Virus record (IMG/VR): IMGVR_UViG_3300027972_000016 | Coordinates: 1-52,534 of that record | Origin: a virus | Length of the DNA: 52,534 nt | Strand: one strand, 5' to 3' | In this document: in pieces, positions 8,324 to 17,109 of the stretch | Layout of the letters: each line of letters starts with the position of its first letter | Position numbering within the stretch: the first letter of the stretch is position 1 | Position numbers and translations under genes: made by a program | The notes under the pieces: generated by a model | The model's database searches: none | Seen by the model: the letters and a program-made list of their open reading frames with translations, nothing else | Told to the model about the DNA's origin: nothing

Positions 8324-8561
8324 CAACTACATAGAGATTGAACTTATATTAGAAAATGCTATGTTAAAAGACTTAGGTATTACTGATGAGTTTACTGGTA
8401 AAATGATATTATGTTTGGATAGTATTGAAGGAGTAAGAAATGTGTACAATGAAGATATGGAATTAGTTGATGATGAGGTGTTATTATATTTGAAGAGCGG
8501 GGACATCTTTACAACAAAAGGTACATATGATTATTACAAAAAACTTTTAAATGTATGTTAG
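8298..8561 (+). CDS. Small acidic protein of unknown function
   Basis: 87 residues from ATG 8298. An in-frame ATG 36 nt upstream exists but sits deeper in the nuclease gene and would add an unlikely Tyr/Ile-rich start. The sequence is mixed alpha/beta (IEIELILENAMLKDLGITDEF..., VDDEVLLYLKSGDIF) and rather acidic. No family is recognised. It overlaps the following gene by 7 bp, so the nuclease, this gene and the putative small terminase are probably translated together. Confidence 0.55.
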   Translation: MKSQRKENSNYIEIELILENAMLKDLGITDEFTGKMILCLDSIEGVRNVYNEDMELVDDEVLLYLKSGDIFTTKGTYDYYKKLLNVC

Positions 8562-9070
8562 TAAAACTATTTGATGTACATAATGGAACAGTAGTACCTA
8601 CTGAACACTGTTATACATTATCTTCTCTAAAGGATTTAATGGATGACTATCCAGAAGATTACATAAAAATATATCAGTATTTGTTTTATATGACATGTCC
8701 TAATCCTGATATGAATCCTTTCTTTCATACACCTGATGTAGAAAAGGAACTTCTTATAATGACAGAGATTAAAGGAGAATTCTCTACAGAAGATGATAAG
8801 ATCTTTACTGCTCTTGCCTTCTGTAAAAAAATGTATGAGACACCTACATCTAGAGCATACAGAGGTATTGCATCTATGTTAGATAGATTAGGTAGATATA
8901 TGGAAACAACTCCTATCTCACATGGTAGAGATGGTAATATTTCAGCTCTGGTAAATGCAGCTAAGAATTATGAAGCTATCAGGACTTCATTCAAAGGTGC
9001 ATACAAAGATCTACAGGATGAACAACAAAGTAAAGTTAGAGGTGGACAAGGTTTAGCATATGACAGTTAA
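8555..9070 (+). CDS. Conserved packaging-operon protein; small terminase candidate
   Basis: 171 residues, immediately 5' of the terminase large subunit (2-nt gap). The first ~110 residues are helical with acidic patches (LKDLMDDYPEDYIKIYQYLFYMT, FSTEDDKIFTALAFCKKMYE); a second helical part contains ISHGRDGNISALVNAAKNYE and a Gln/Lys-rich tail. There is no evident helix-turn-helix motif. Position, size and helical content make it a candidate small terminase subunit, but sequence alone does not prove this; an alternative is a terminase-associated accessory protein. Confidence 0.5.
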   Translation: MLVKLFDVHNGTVVPTEHCYTLSSLKDLMDDYPEDYIKIYQYLFYMTCPNPDMNPFFHTPDVEKELLIMTEIKGEFSTEDDKIFTALAFCKKMYETPTSRAYRGIASMLDRLGRYMETTPISHGRDGNISALVNAAKNYEAIRTSFKGAYKDLQDEQQSKVRGGQGLAYDS

Positions 9071-9072
9071 TT

Positions 9073-11280
9073 ATGAGTGAAATTTATCAAGATATACCCA
9101 CATGGGATAATGGAGTTATTACTACAACTAGTTTTAACTCAAGAGAAGAATTCTCAGATTTTGTATTTTCTATATTTAAAATACCAGGACAATATAACTT
9201 TAATGCTACATCTTCAGAACTATTTACACAAGAATCTAGAAGTTTTAGAAAAAATAAAGTTTATTGTCTTGCTCCATTTAAATCTAAAGACTTTATAACT
9301 TACTGGGATGATAAAAAAATCAAATGCAGAAAAGGTTTTTTAATTAAAGATAAAGGTGACAGCTGGTTTATGACCCGTGAGTATTATATGTGGTTAAACT
9401 TCTTACCTATATTTAATAAGGAAATACAGCAGTTTGGTTTTGCAGATATAAGAGATGCACAGTATCATATGACTCTATATGAACTATTAGCTGAGTTAAA
9501 TTATAAACATGTTGCTATTCTTAAGAAAAGGCAGATTGCTTCTTCTTATTATCACATGGCCAAGTTATTAAATCAGCAATGGTTTGAAGAAGGGGTTACT
9601 CTTAAAATTGGTGCAAGTCTTAAGGATTATATTAATGAAAAAGGTTCTTGGAAATTTTTACAAGAATATGCTGCATTTTTAAATGAACATACTGCATGGT
9701 ATAGACCGATGTCACCAGATAAAGTAATGATGTGGCAACAAAAGATTGAGGTAAGAAAAGGGGATAGAAAAAATGAAGTTGGTCTTAAAGGAACTATACA
9801 AGGTATGTCTTTTGAGAAAGATCCAACAAATGGTGTCGGTGGACCAGTAAAATACTTCTTTCATGAAGAAGCTGGTATAGCTCCAAAGATGAATCAAACA
9901 TATGAGTACATGAGACCAGCAATGAGATCTGGTTTAATTACTACAGGTATGTTTATAGCTGCAGGTTCTGTGGGTGATTTATCTCAATGTGAACCTTTAA
10001 GAAAAATGATTATATATCCAACTGAAAATGATATATATGCAGTAGAGACTGATTTAATAGATGGTAAAGGTACAGTAGGTATATCAGGTTTATTTATTCC
10101 TGAGCAATGGTCTATGCCACCTTATATAGATGAATTTGGAAATTCTAAAGTAACAGAAGGTTTGATTGCTTTAGATAATCAATTTGAGAAATGGAAAAAA
10201 GAATTAGATCCACAGACATACCAGTTAAGGATATCTCAGCATCCAAGAAATATTGAGGAAGCTTTTGCAAATAGAACAGTATCTGTATTTCCTACTCATC
10301 TTATAGCAGCACAACAAAGAAGAATAGAAGATAAAGAATATGCTTATGAATTTTTAGATATATTTCCAGATCCTAATGGTAAGGTAAGAGTTGAACATAG
10401 TAATAGAAGACCAATCAATGAATTTCCAGTAACTAAAAATACTGAAGATAAGACAGGTGTATTAGTTGTTTGGGAAAGACCTATAGCTGATCCTACATTT
10501 GGTCAGTACTATGCTTCTATTGACCCTGTATCTGAAGGTAAGACTACTACATCTGAATCATTGTGTTCTATATATATCATGAAGGCACCTGTTGAAGTAA
10601 CAAAAGTTACTGGTGTAGAGACAGAAACTTATATAGAACAAGATAAGATTGTAGCTGCTTGGTGCGGTAGATATGATGATATAAACAAAACTCACCAAAA
10701 ACTAGAATTAATAATTGAATGGTATAATGCCTGGACACTTATTGAGAATAACATCTCTTTATTTATTCAGTATATGATATCCAGAAAAAAACAAAGATTC
10801 TTAGTACCAAAAAGTCAAATCATGTTCTTAAAAGATATTGGTGCTAATGCTTCAGTATATCAAGAATATGGTTGGAAGAATACTGGTACTTTATTTAAAG
10901 CTCATTTACTTAGTTACTGTATTGAATACACTAAAGAAGAATTAGATGTTGAAACTAAAACAGATGGTACAATAGTAAGAACTAAATATGGTATTGAACG
11001 TATACCAGATATAATGCTACTTAAAGAAATGTCTGCATACTCTGATGGAGTCAATGTGGATAGATTAGTTTCATTTTGTGCATTGGTTGCTTTTATGAGA
11101 ATTCAGCAAGCAAACAGAGGTTATAGTAAGAGAGTAGTCATGGATGATATGGCTAAAAACTTGCAAAAGTCAGAAAATTTGTTTAAATTAAATAACAGTC
11201 CTTTCCGTCATATGGGAGGAATAGGTAAACTATTGAATGGTCAAGGGTTTAAAAAATCCGCATTTAAAAATATTAAATAA
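9073..11280 (+). CDS. terL: Terminase large subunit (TerL)
   Basis: 735 residues, long for the family (usually ~450-650). The ATPase domain shows a deviant P-loop at residues 147-158 (VAILKKRQIASS), which lacks the canonical GK[S/T] but has Lys151/Lys152 at its start, as in lambda gpA-type P-loops. Walker B is YFFHEEAG, with H264-E265-E266. The RNase H-like nuclease domain shows D484 (ASIDPVSEG), E558 (LIENN) and D663 (NVDRLVSF). It pumps DNA into the procapsid and cuts concatemers. The portal gene follows after 2 nt. Function is confident. Confidence 0.93.
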   Translation: MSEIYQDIPTWDNGVITTTSFNSREEFSDFVFSIFKIPGQYNFNATSSELFTQESRSFRKNKVYCLAPFKSKDFITYWDDKKIKCRKGFLIKDKGDSWFMTREYYMWLNFLPIFNKEIQQFGFADIRDAQYHMTLYELLAELNYKHVAILKKRQIASSYYHMAKLLNQQWFEEGVTLKIGASLKDYINEKGSWKFLQEYAAFLNEHTAWYRPMSPDKVMMWQQKIEVRKGDRKNEVGLKGTIQGMSFEKDPTNGVGGPVKYFFHEEAGIAPKMNQTYEYMRPAMRSGLITTGMFIAAGSVGDLSQCEPLRKMIIYPTENDIYAVETDLIDGKGTVGISGLFIPEQWSMPPYIDEFGNSKVTEGLIALDNQFEKWKKELDPQTYQLRISQHPRNIEEAFANRTVSVFPTHLIAAQQRRIEDKEYAYEFLDIFPDPNGKVRVEHSNRRPINEFPVTKNTEDKTGVLVVWERPIADPTFGQYYASIDPVSEGKTTTSESLCSIYIMKAPVEVTKVTGVETETYIEQDKIVAAWCGRYDDINKTHQKLELIIEWYNAWTLIENNISLFIQYMISRKKQRFLVPKSQIMFLKDIGANASVYQEYGWKNTGTLFKAHLLSYCIEYTKEELDVETKTDGTIVRTKYGIERIPDIMLLKEMSAYSDGVNVDRLVSFCALVAFMRIQQANRGYSKRVVMDDMAKNLQKSENLFKLNNSPFRHMGGIGKLLNGQGFKKSAFKNIK

Positions 11281-11282
11281 CT

Positions 11283-14018
11283 ATGCAAGTATTTAACGCA
11301 CTACAATTAAAAAAAGGAGCAAAGACTACACAAAATAGGATGGGTAGTATTACTCAACCTTTACAATTTCTTTCTAAAAAAGATAAAGATGAAGAGTGGG
11401 CTGCATGGAATTTAGATTGGTTGGAGTGGAATGGTCTTAAACAGATAAGAAGAAATGCCCGCAAGTTGATGAAGAATTATAAACTTGCAAAAGGTATTAT
11501 AGATAAGACAGATTATATTGTAGAAGAAAACAATGAGATGAGAGACATAGTAGATGTACTCACCAGAGAAGATGCTTCAGCTTTAGAACTTAAGTTTTAT
11601 CCTATTATCCCCAATGTAATTAATGTACTTGTAGCAGAATTTGCTAAGAGATCAACTAAACTTACTTACCGTGCCATTGATGAGTTCTCATATAATGAGA
11701 TGATGGAGCAAAAAAGAAAGATGGTTGAAGATACTCTTATGGCAGATGCTCAGATGAAAATCCAAGCAGCATTATTAGAACAAGGTTTAGATCCTAATTC
11801 TCCAGAAGCACAAGAACAATTAAATCCTGAAAAACTTAAAGCTTTGCCAGAAATAGAAATGTTCTTTAAAAAAGATTACAGATCTATGATAGAACAATGG
11901 GCTGATCATCAACATAAAGTAGATGTTGAAAGATTCAGAATGGATGAGCTTGAAGAAAGAGCATTCAGAGATATGCTTATTACAGATAGAGAGTTCTGGC
12001 ATATGAAAATGATGGAAGATGATTATGAAGTAGAACTTTGGAATCCTCCTGTTACTTTCTACCATAAGTCTCCTGATGCAAGATATATATCACAAGGTAA
12101 CTGGGTAGGTAAAGTAGATATGCTTACAGTTGCTGATGTAATAGATAGATATGGTTTTATGCTTACTGAAGAACAACATGAATCTTTAGAAGCTGTTTAC
12201 CCTATCAGATCTGCTGGTTATACTATAGGTGGTCAAAATGATGGTACATTCTATGATGCTACCAAGTCTCATGAATGGAATACTAACATGCCTTCATTAG
12301 CATACAGACAATATACATCTATGATGGCTGGTTCTGTATATGATGGTGGAGATATTATTAATCAAATCCTATCTGAGGGTGAAGATTATTATGATCAAGG
12401 TACTGCATACTTGTTACGTTGTACTACATGCTATTGGAAATCTCAAAGAAAAGTAGGACACTTAACTAAAATATTAGAATCTGGTGAAGTTATAAATGAA
12501 ATTATAACTGAGGATTATAAGATAACAGATAAACCTTTGTATGATACTAGGTTATTTAAAAACAAAAACAAAGAGAATCTTTTATTTGGAGAACATATTG
12601 ATTGGATCTGGATCAATGAAGTATGGGGTGGAGTTAAAATAGGTCCTAATATTCCATCTTTCTGGGGTATGAATAATCCAGGAGGTTTTTCACCTATCTA
12701 TATTGGTGTAGATAGAAATCATATTAAACCACTTAAGTTTCAGTTTAAAGGAGATAACAGTCTTTATGGTTGTAAACTTCCTGTAGAAGGTGCAGTATTT
12801 TCTGATAGAAATACTAAGTCAACTGCATTACTAGATTTGATGAAACCGTATCAGATAGGATACAATATAGTTAACAATCAAATAGCTGATATTCTTGTTG
12901 ATGAACTTGGAACCGTAATAATGTTGGATCAGAACTCCTTACCAAGACACTCTTTAGGAGAAGATTGGGGTAAAGGGAATTATGCTAAAGCATATGTTGC
13001 TATGAAAAATTTCCAAATGCTTCCACTAGATACATCTATTTCTAATACAGAAAATGCATTAAACTTTAATCATTTTCAGAAACTAGATCTTTCTCAAACA
13101 GAAAGATTAATGTCAAGGATACAATTAGCAACTCACTTTAAACAACAAGCTTATGAGGTAATTGGAATCAATCCTCAAAGAATGGGACAACAGTTATCAC
13201 AAACTACAGCAACTGGTGTAGAGCAAGCAATGAGTGCTTCATATGCACAAACAGAAACTTTCTTTATACAACATTGTGATTACTTAATGCCAAGAGTACA
13301 CCAGATGCGTACAGACTTAGCTCAGTATTATAATTCAAATAGACCATCTGCCAGACTTACTTACCTTACATCAGCAGATGAGAAGGTAAACTTTGAAGTA
13401 AATGGAACAGAATTACTAATGAGAGATCTAAACATATTCTGTACAACCACAGCAAACCATAGAGCTATCCTAGAGCAATTAAAACAAATGGCTCTTAATA
13501 ACAATACTACAGGAGCATCTATATTTGACTTAGGTAAAATAGTTAAATCTGACACTGTATCAGAACTTACTTCTGTACTTAAAGATTCTGAACAAAAACA
13601 ACAAGCTCAGAAACAACAAGAAATGCAACAACAACAACAAATGCAACAAGAGCAAATACAATCTCAAGAAAAACAAAAACAAATGGAGATTGATGCTAAT
13701 GAGGCAAGAGATGAGAAGAATAGACAAAGAGATATTTTGGTTGCTGAAATCAGAGCTGCAGGTTATGGAGCTATGAGTGATGTAAACAAAAATGAAATGT
13801 CTGACTACAATGATGCAATGAAAGAAATCAGAGCAACTGAACAATACCAAGAACAAACAAGTTTGCAAAGAGAAAAGGAAGTAAATAGAATGAATCTAGA
13901 TACTCAAAAGAACCAAATTGAGAGAGAAAAAATACAATCACAGAGAGAGATTGCAAACAAACAACTACAAATTGCACAAGAAAACAAAAATAAATATGAT
14001 AAAAATGCAGGAAAATAA
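11283..14018 (+). CDS. Portal protein
   Basis: 911 residues, directly after TerL. It is a largely helical protein with Trp-rich N-terminal segments (WNLDWLEWNGLKQIRRNARKL), a central beta-rich part, and a very long C-terminal helical tail. From about residue 765 the tail is Gln-rich, with (CAA)5 at 13626-13640 and continuing heptads to the end. crAss-like portals are large (around 800 residues or more), so the size fits. It forms the dodecameric ring at the capsid vertex through which DNA enters and leaves; the helical tail is the likely barrel inside the head. The call rests on position and size; no short diagnostic motif exists for the family. Confidence 0.85.
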   Translation: MQVFNALQLKKGAKTTQNRMGSITQPLQFLSKKDKDEEWAAWNLDWLEWNGLKQIRRNARKLMKNYKLAKGIIDKTDYIVEENNEMRDIVDVLTREDASALELKFYPIIPNVINVLVAEFAKRSTKLTYRAIDEFSYNEMMEQKRKMVEDTLMADAQMKIQAALLEQGLDPNSPEAQEQLNPEKLKALPEIEMFFKKDYRSMIEQWADHQHKVDVERFRMDELEERAFRDMLITDREFWHMKMMEDDYEVELWNPPVTFYHKSPDARYISQGNWVGKVDMLTVADVIDRYGFMLTEEQHESLEAVYPIRSAGYTIGGQNDGTFYDATKSHEWNTNMPSLAYRQYTSMMAGSVYDGGDIINQILSEGEDYYDQGTAYLLRCTTCYWKSQRKVGHLTKILESGEVINEIITEDYKITDKPLYDTRLFKNKNKENLLFGEHIDWIWINEVWGGVKIGPNIPSFWGMNNPGGFSPIYIGVDRNHIKPLKFQFKGDNSLYGCKLPVEGAVFSDRNTKSTALLDLMKPYQIGYNIVNNQIADILVDELGTVIMLDQNSLPRHSLGEDWGKGNYAKAYVAMKNFQMLPLDTSISNTENALNFNHFQKLDLSQTERLMSRIQLATHFKQQAYEVIGINPQRMGQQLSQTTATGVEQAMSASYAQTETFFIQHCDYLMPRVHQMRTDLAQYYNSNRPSARLTYLTSADEKVNFEVNGTELLMRDLNIFCTTTANHRAILEQLKQMALNNNTTGASIFDLGKIVKSDTVSELTSVLKDSEQKQQAQKQQEMQQQQQMQQEQIQSQEKQKQMEIDANEARDEKNRQRDILVAEIRAAGYGAMSDVNKNEMSDYNDAMKEIRATEQYQEQTSLQREKEVNRMNLDTQKNQIEREKIQSQREIANKQLQIAQENKNKYDKNAGK

Positions 14019-14060
14019 ATCTAGTTAGCTATATAATGACCAAAAAGTTTTCCTGTATTT
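14008..14060 (+). terminator. Weak terminator-like hairpin overlapping portal stop
   Basis: CAGGAAAA (14008-14015) and TTTTCCTG (14048-14055) are perfectly complementary and the second arm runs into TATTTTAAATTT. The 32-nt loop makes it weaker than the other terminators here. It would separate the packaging genes from the scaffold and capsid genes. Confidence 0.35.
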
Positions 14061-14073
14061 TAAATTTATCAAG

Positions 14074-14088
14074 TTTATTTTGTATATT
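14074..14088 (+). promoter_or_regulatory. Candidate promoter for scaffold and capsid genes
   Basis: TTTATTTTG followed by TATATT (14083-14088), 26 nt before the ATG at 14115. The stretch ATTTTGTATATTA recurs exactly upstream of 25845. It precedes the shared 15-mer leader. Confidence 0.45.
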
Positions 14089-14098
14089 AAAAGTATAA

Positions 14099-14113
14099 TT
14101 AAAAACCAACAAC
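14099..14113 (+). promoter_or_regulatory. Repeated 15-nt leader (copy 1) before the scaffold gene
   Basis: TTAAAAACCAACAAC is identical to 17093-17107 and 24063-24077, each ending 1-2 nt before an ATG. It has no purine-rich Shine-Dalgarno character. It is probably a translation-enhancing, unstructured A/C-rich leader; function is inferred. Confidence 0.6.
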
Positions 14114-14114
14114 A

Positions 14115-15380
14115 ATGAATGAACCAGCACAGAATCTAAATGAAGAGGTACTAGACTCTACTACGGTAGGTCAAGTAGATGTAAACATTGATGAATTATT
14201 TGGTAATCCAGGTGCAGCTAATATAATGTTACCTGAGGATGAAAAACCAAAAACTATGTTTTCAAAAGAAAATATAGACACTACGTTCCTTGATAATACA
14301 GTAAGCACAGCTTCAGAAAGAAAAGAAGCAGCAGAGAAAAAAGCAGAAGTAGAAGATACTATTGCTGAACTTGATGGATTAATTTCTCAACAAGAAGATC
14401 CTACAACTAAAGGAAGACCTAAGGTAGATAAATCTGGTCTCTTTGAATTGGCAGAGAAAATGATTGAAGAAGGTAGTCTTATTCCTTTTGATGATGATAA
14501 ATCTTTAGAGGATTATACTGCAAAAGATTTTAGAGAATTATTTGAAGCTAACTTTCAAGAAAGAGAAAATAAAGTTAAGCAAGATGTTCCAAGAGAGTTT
14601 TTTGAATCTCTTCCTGAAGAATTACAAATTGCAGCTAAATATGTAGCAGATGGCGGAACAGATCTTAAAGGGTTATTCAGAACTCTAGCATATGTAGAAG
14701 AAATGATACAACTTGATCCAAGTAATGAAAGAGATCAAGAAGAAATTGCAAGACAATATTTACATGCTACAAACTTTGGATCAGCAGAAGAAATTGAAGC
14801 TGAGATAGTAGATTGGGCTGACATGAACAAATTAGAACAAAAAGCTAAACAGTTCAAACCAAAATTAGATAGAATGCAAGAAGAAATTGTTGCAAGACAA
14901 TTAGCTGAGCAAGAACATAAAAAAGAACAACAATCAAAGCAAGCAAAAGCATACACTGATAATGTATATAATACACTTGCTACAGGAGAAATAGGAGGAG
15001 TTAAACTAGATAAGAAAATCCAAGGTATGTTATATACAGGATTAGTACAACCTAATTACTCATCTATCTCTGGTAAATCTACAAACCTACTAGGACATCT
15101 GTTAGAGAAGTATCAGTTTGTAGAACCAAGACATGATTTAATTGCAGAAGCCTTATGGTTACTTGCAGATGCGGATGGATACAAAGCACGTGTAAGAGAA
15201 CAAGGAAATAAACAAGCTGTAGAAAAAACAGTTAGGCAATTAAAAACTGAAGAGTCTAGAAAGCTTACAGGTTCTTCTAATAATGGAGAAACTGATGAAG
15301 AAAGAAAACCTCTTTCTAACAATAGATCACAACAAAAAACAATATCAAGACCGAACAATATGTTCAAGAGAACTTTTTAA
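14115..15380 (+). CDS. Scaffold-like protein between portal and capsid genes
   Basis: 421 residues, strongly charged, with an acidic N-terminal third (EEVLDSTTVGQVDVNIDELF, LPEDEKPK) and long helices later (ERKEAAEKKAEVEDTIAELD, EQKAKQFKPKLDRMQEEI). The C-terminal ~40 residues are polar and Ser/Asn/Arg-rich, ending in MFKRTF, a short basic tail of the kind that docks scaffolds on capsid protein. Position between portal and major capsid protein, acidity and coiled-coil content all fit a scaffolding protein. No protease motif was found in it. It could alternatively be a cargo or minor head protein. Confidence 0.6.
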   Translation: MNEPAQNLNEEVLDSTTVGQVDVNIDELFGNPGAANIMLPEDEKPKTMFSKENIDTTFLDNTVSTASERKEAAEKKAEVEDTIAELDGLISQQEDPTTKGRPKVDKSGLFELAEKMIEEGSLIPFDDDKSLEDYTAKDFRELFEANFQERENKVKQDVPREFFESLPEELQIAAKYVADGGTDLKGLFRTLAYVEEMIQLDPSNERDQEEIARQYLHATNFGSAEEIEAEIVDWADMNKLEQKAKQFKPKLDRMQEEIVARQLAEQEHKKEQQSKQAKAYTDNVYNTLATGEIGGVKLDKKIQGMLYTGLVQPNYSSISGKSTNLLGHLLEKYQFVEPRHDLIAEALWLLADADGYKARVREQGNKQAVEKTVRQLKTEESRKLTGSSNNGETDEERKPLSNNRSQQKTISRPNNMFKRTF

Positions 15381-15409
15381 TTTAGTAACAAACAAAAACA
15401 AACAATAAA

Positions 15410-17029
15410 ATGGCAACTCCAATTTTAAACAATGGTATCTTTCTACGGGATACAGCCTACGCGGCAAGTTCACATGTAGACTCTTATCACTTGGTTAACA
15501 TGTTAAAAGATGCACAACCTATGGACTTAGGTCCAGTAGATCTTTGGGCTATGGCTCAAAAGGTTGAAATGCCTCTTTATCAAATGTCTAGCTTTGGTGG
15601 TAAAAATGTAATTATGGTTGATAATGCTCGTGGAGAGTACAGATGGCAAACTCCGGTTTCCATTGACCTACCTTATATCCTTGAGGACATTGAACCAGAC
15701 AATAACTTTAAAGGTATTGAAGGAACAACATTCCGCATCAAATTAAGCAGACGTGAGTTTGGTCATGGTGATATCATCACTTATGATAAATATAATGGTG
15801 TTGAGATGTACATTACTGCAGAAGATATTCTTCCTATAGGTGATGGTTTTATCTATACTGTACAGTTAGTAAACAATGATAACTTCAAATACTTGGATAA
15901 CAAGTATTTAGCCAATGGTACCAAAGTATTCCGTAAAGGTTCTGCTAGAGGTGAGTATGGCGAAAGATTTTCAGACATCCAAACAAGAGCAGGATTCCGT
16001 GAATTCTACAACTTTGTTGGTGGTGCTGAAGCTCACGTTCATTATTCTATCTCTTCTAGAGCTGACTTAATGATCAAAGGTGGAATGAATGCAGATGGAA
16101 CAGTTCCTGTAACTGAAATCTGGAGAACATTTGATTCTAACCTACAAGATCCTTCTGTTGCTAACCTAGAGGATATGGTTAAAAAACTTGGTAAAGACAA
16201 AGTTAAAAAAGCATTTGATAATGGTGATTTATCAAGAACTTTCTTAACTGCTATGGAATCTGCTCACTTGAGCAAAATTGCTACAGATATTGAAACCTAC
16301 TTAATGTGGGGTCAAGGTGGTAGAGTTAAACAAGATGGTCCAGATGATCTTAGATTATCAGTGGGTCTTTGGAAACAATTAGACAACTCTTTCAAAAGAA
16401 TCTATAACAAAAATAACTTTACATTAGATTTATTCCGTGGAGAAATCTACAACTTCTTTAATGGTAAAGTTGAATTCCAAGGTCCAGATCCAAAACGCTC
16501 TCTAGTTGTACAAACTGGTATGGGTGGTATGAGAATGGTAAATGAGGCTATCAAAAGAGAAGCTGTATCTTCTGGTCTATTAATTCAGGCTGCTGATATC
16601 GGAGCAATCACAGGTAAAGGTATGGACTTGAACTTTGGATTTGCATATACTTCTTATGTAATTCCTTTCTTGGCAAATGTTAAGTTTGTACTTAACCCAG
16701 CATTTGACAATGTTCATACAAATGATATTGAGAACCCAATCATTGATGGTTTCCCATTATCTTCTTACTCTTACATTATCTTTGATATCACTGATAACAC
16801 TAATGATAATATCTTCTTATTGAAATTATCTTGGGATAATCAATTGAAATGGTGGTATCAAAATGGTACTATGGACTACATGGGAAGAACTCAAGGGTTC
16901 CAATCTTCAGGTCAGTTCAATGGATACCGTGTAATGATGTCACAAACAATGCCAGCTATTTGGGTAAAAGATCCAAGTAAAGTATTGAAAATTGTAATGA
17001 GAAATCCAATCACTGGAGGATCATTCTAG
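15410..17029 (+). CDS. Major capsid protein (HK97-fold, putative)
   Basis: 539 residues, 29 nt after the scaffold gene. Features of HK97-type capsid proteins of this phage group include a domain of strands with EFGHGDIITYDKYNGVEMY (~residues 117-135) and the segment RSLVVQTGMGGMRMVNEAIK (~365), typical of the axial domain. Codon use differs from its neighbours: more CGT/CGC arginine and C-ending codons, consistent with high expression. The stop is a TAG-TAA-TAA run followed at once by a strong terminator. An A/C-rich leader (AACAAAAACAAACAAT) replaces a Shine-Dalgarno site. Together with the scaffold gene upstream this is the best capsid candidate; the 544-residue protein at 21784 is the alternative. 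Confidence 0.8.
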   Translation: MATPILNNGIFLRDTAYAASSHVDSYHLVNMLKDAQPMDLGPVDLWAMAQKVEMPLYQMSSFGGKNVIMVDNARGEYRWQTPVSIDLPYILEDIEPDNNFKGIEGTTFRIKLSRREFGHGDIITYDKYNGVEMYITAEDILPIGDGFIYTVQLVNNDNFKYLDNKYLANGTKVFRKGSARGEYGERFSDIQTRAGFREFYNFVGGAEAHVHYSISSRADLMIKGGMNADGTVPVTEIWRTFDSNLQDPSVANLEDMVKKLGKDKVKKAFDNGDLSRTFLTAMESAHLSKIATDIETYLMWGQGGRVKQDGPDDLRLSVGLWKQLDNSFKRIYNKNNFTLDLFRGEIYNFFNGKVEFQGPDPKRSLVVQTGMGGMRMVNEAIKREAVSSGLLIQAADIGAITGKGMDLNFGFAYTSYVIPFLANVKFVLNPAFDNVHTNDIENPIIDGFPLSSYSYIIFDITDNTNDNIFLLKLSWDNQLKWWYQNGTMDYMGRTQGFQSSGQFNGYRVMMSQTMPAIWVKDPSKVLKIVMRNPITGGSF

Positions 17030-17046
17030 TAATAAACAAATTAGAG

Positions 17047-17076
17047 AAGGAGGAGGTAAATCTCCTCCTTTTTTAA
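17047..17076 (+). terminator. Strong rho-independent terminator after capsid gene
   Basis: AAGGAGGAG (17047-17055) pairs perfectly with CTCCTCCTT (17062-17070), with a tight loop and a run of six T (17069-17074). It would stop most capsid transcription. Confidence 0.9.
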
Positions 17077-17082
17077 TATATT
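17077..17082 (+). promoter_or_regulatory. Candidate TATATT promoter element
   Basis: TATATT directly after the capsid terminator T-tract, 27 nt before the ATG at 17110. The spacing matches the other candidate sites, but the surrounding AT-richness limits confidence. Confidence 0.3.
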
Positions 17083-17092
17083 TAACCAACAA

Positions 17093-17107
17093 TTAAAAAC
17101 CAACAAC
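17093..17107 (+). promoter_or_regulatory. Repeated 15-nt leader (copy 2)
   Basis: TTAAAAACCAACAAC, identical to the copies at 14099 and 24063, 2 nt before ATG 17110. A partial second copy (AACCAACAATT) lies immediately upstream at 17084-17094. Confidence 0.6.
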
Positions 17108-17109
17108 AA

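Noticed and set aside
13626-13640. (CAA)5 run in portal as a phase-variable repeat
   Set aside because: It is short, in frame and encodes part of a Gln-rich helix; slippage would not make a useful switch.
13560-13868. Minus-strand open frame opposite the portal tail, and about twenty others like it
   Set aside because: All lie inside well-supported + strand genes, have shadow-type composition (runs of Leu, Phe, Ser, Ile) and no independent start signals or context.
17027-17035. Stop-codon reassignment as in some crAss-like phages
   Set aside because: TAG, TGA and TAA all end genes at sensible places (for example TAG then TAA-TAA after the capsid gene), each followed by a new start or terminator; no gene needs readthrough.
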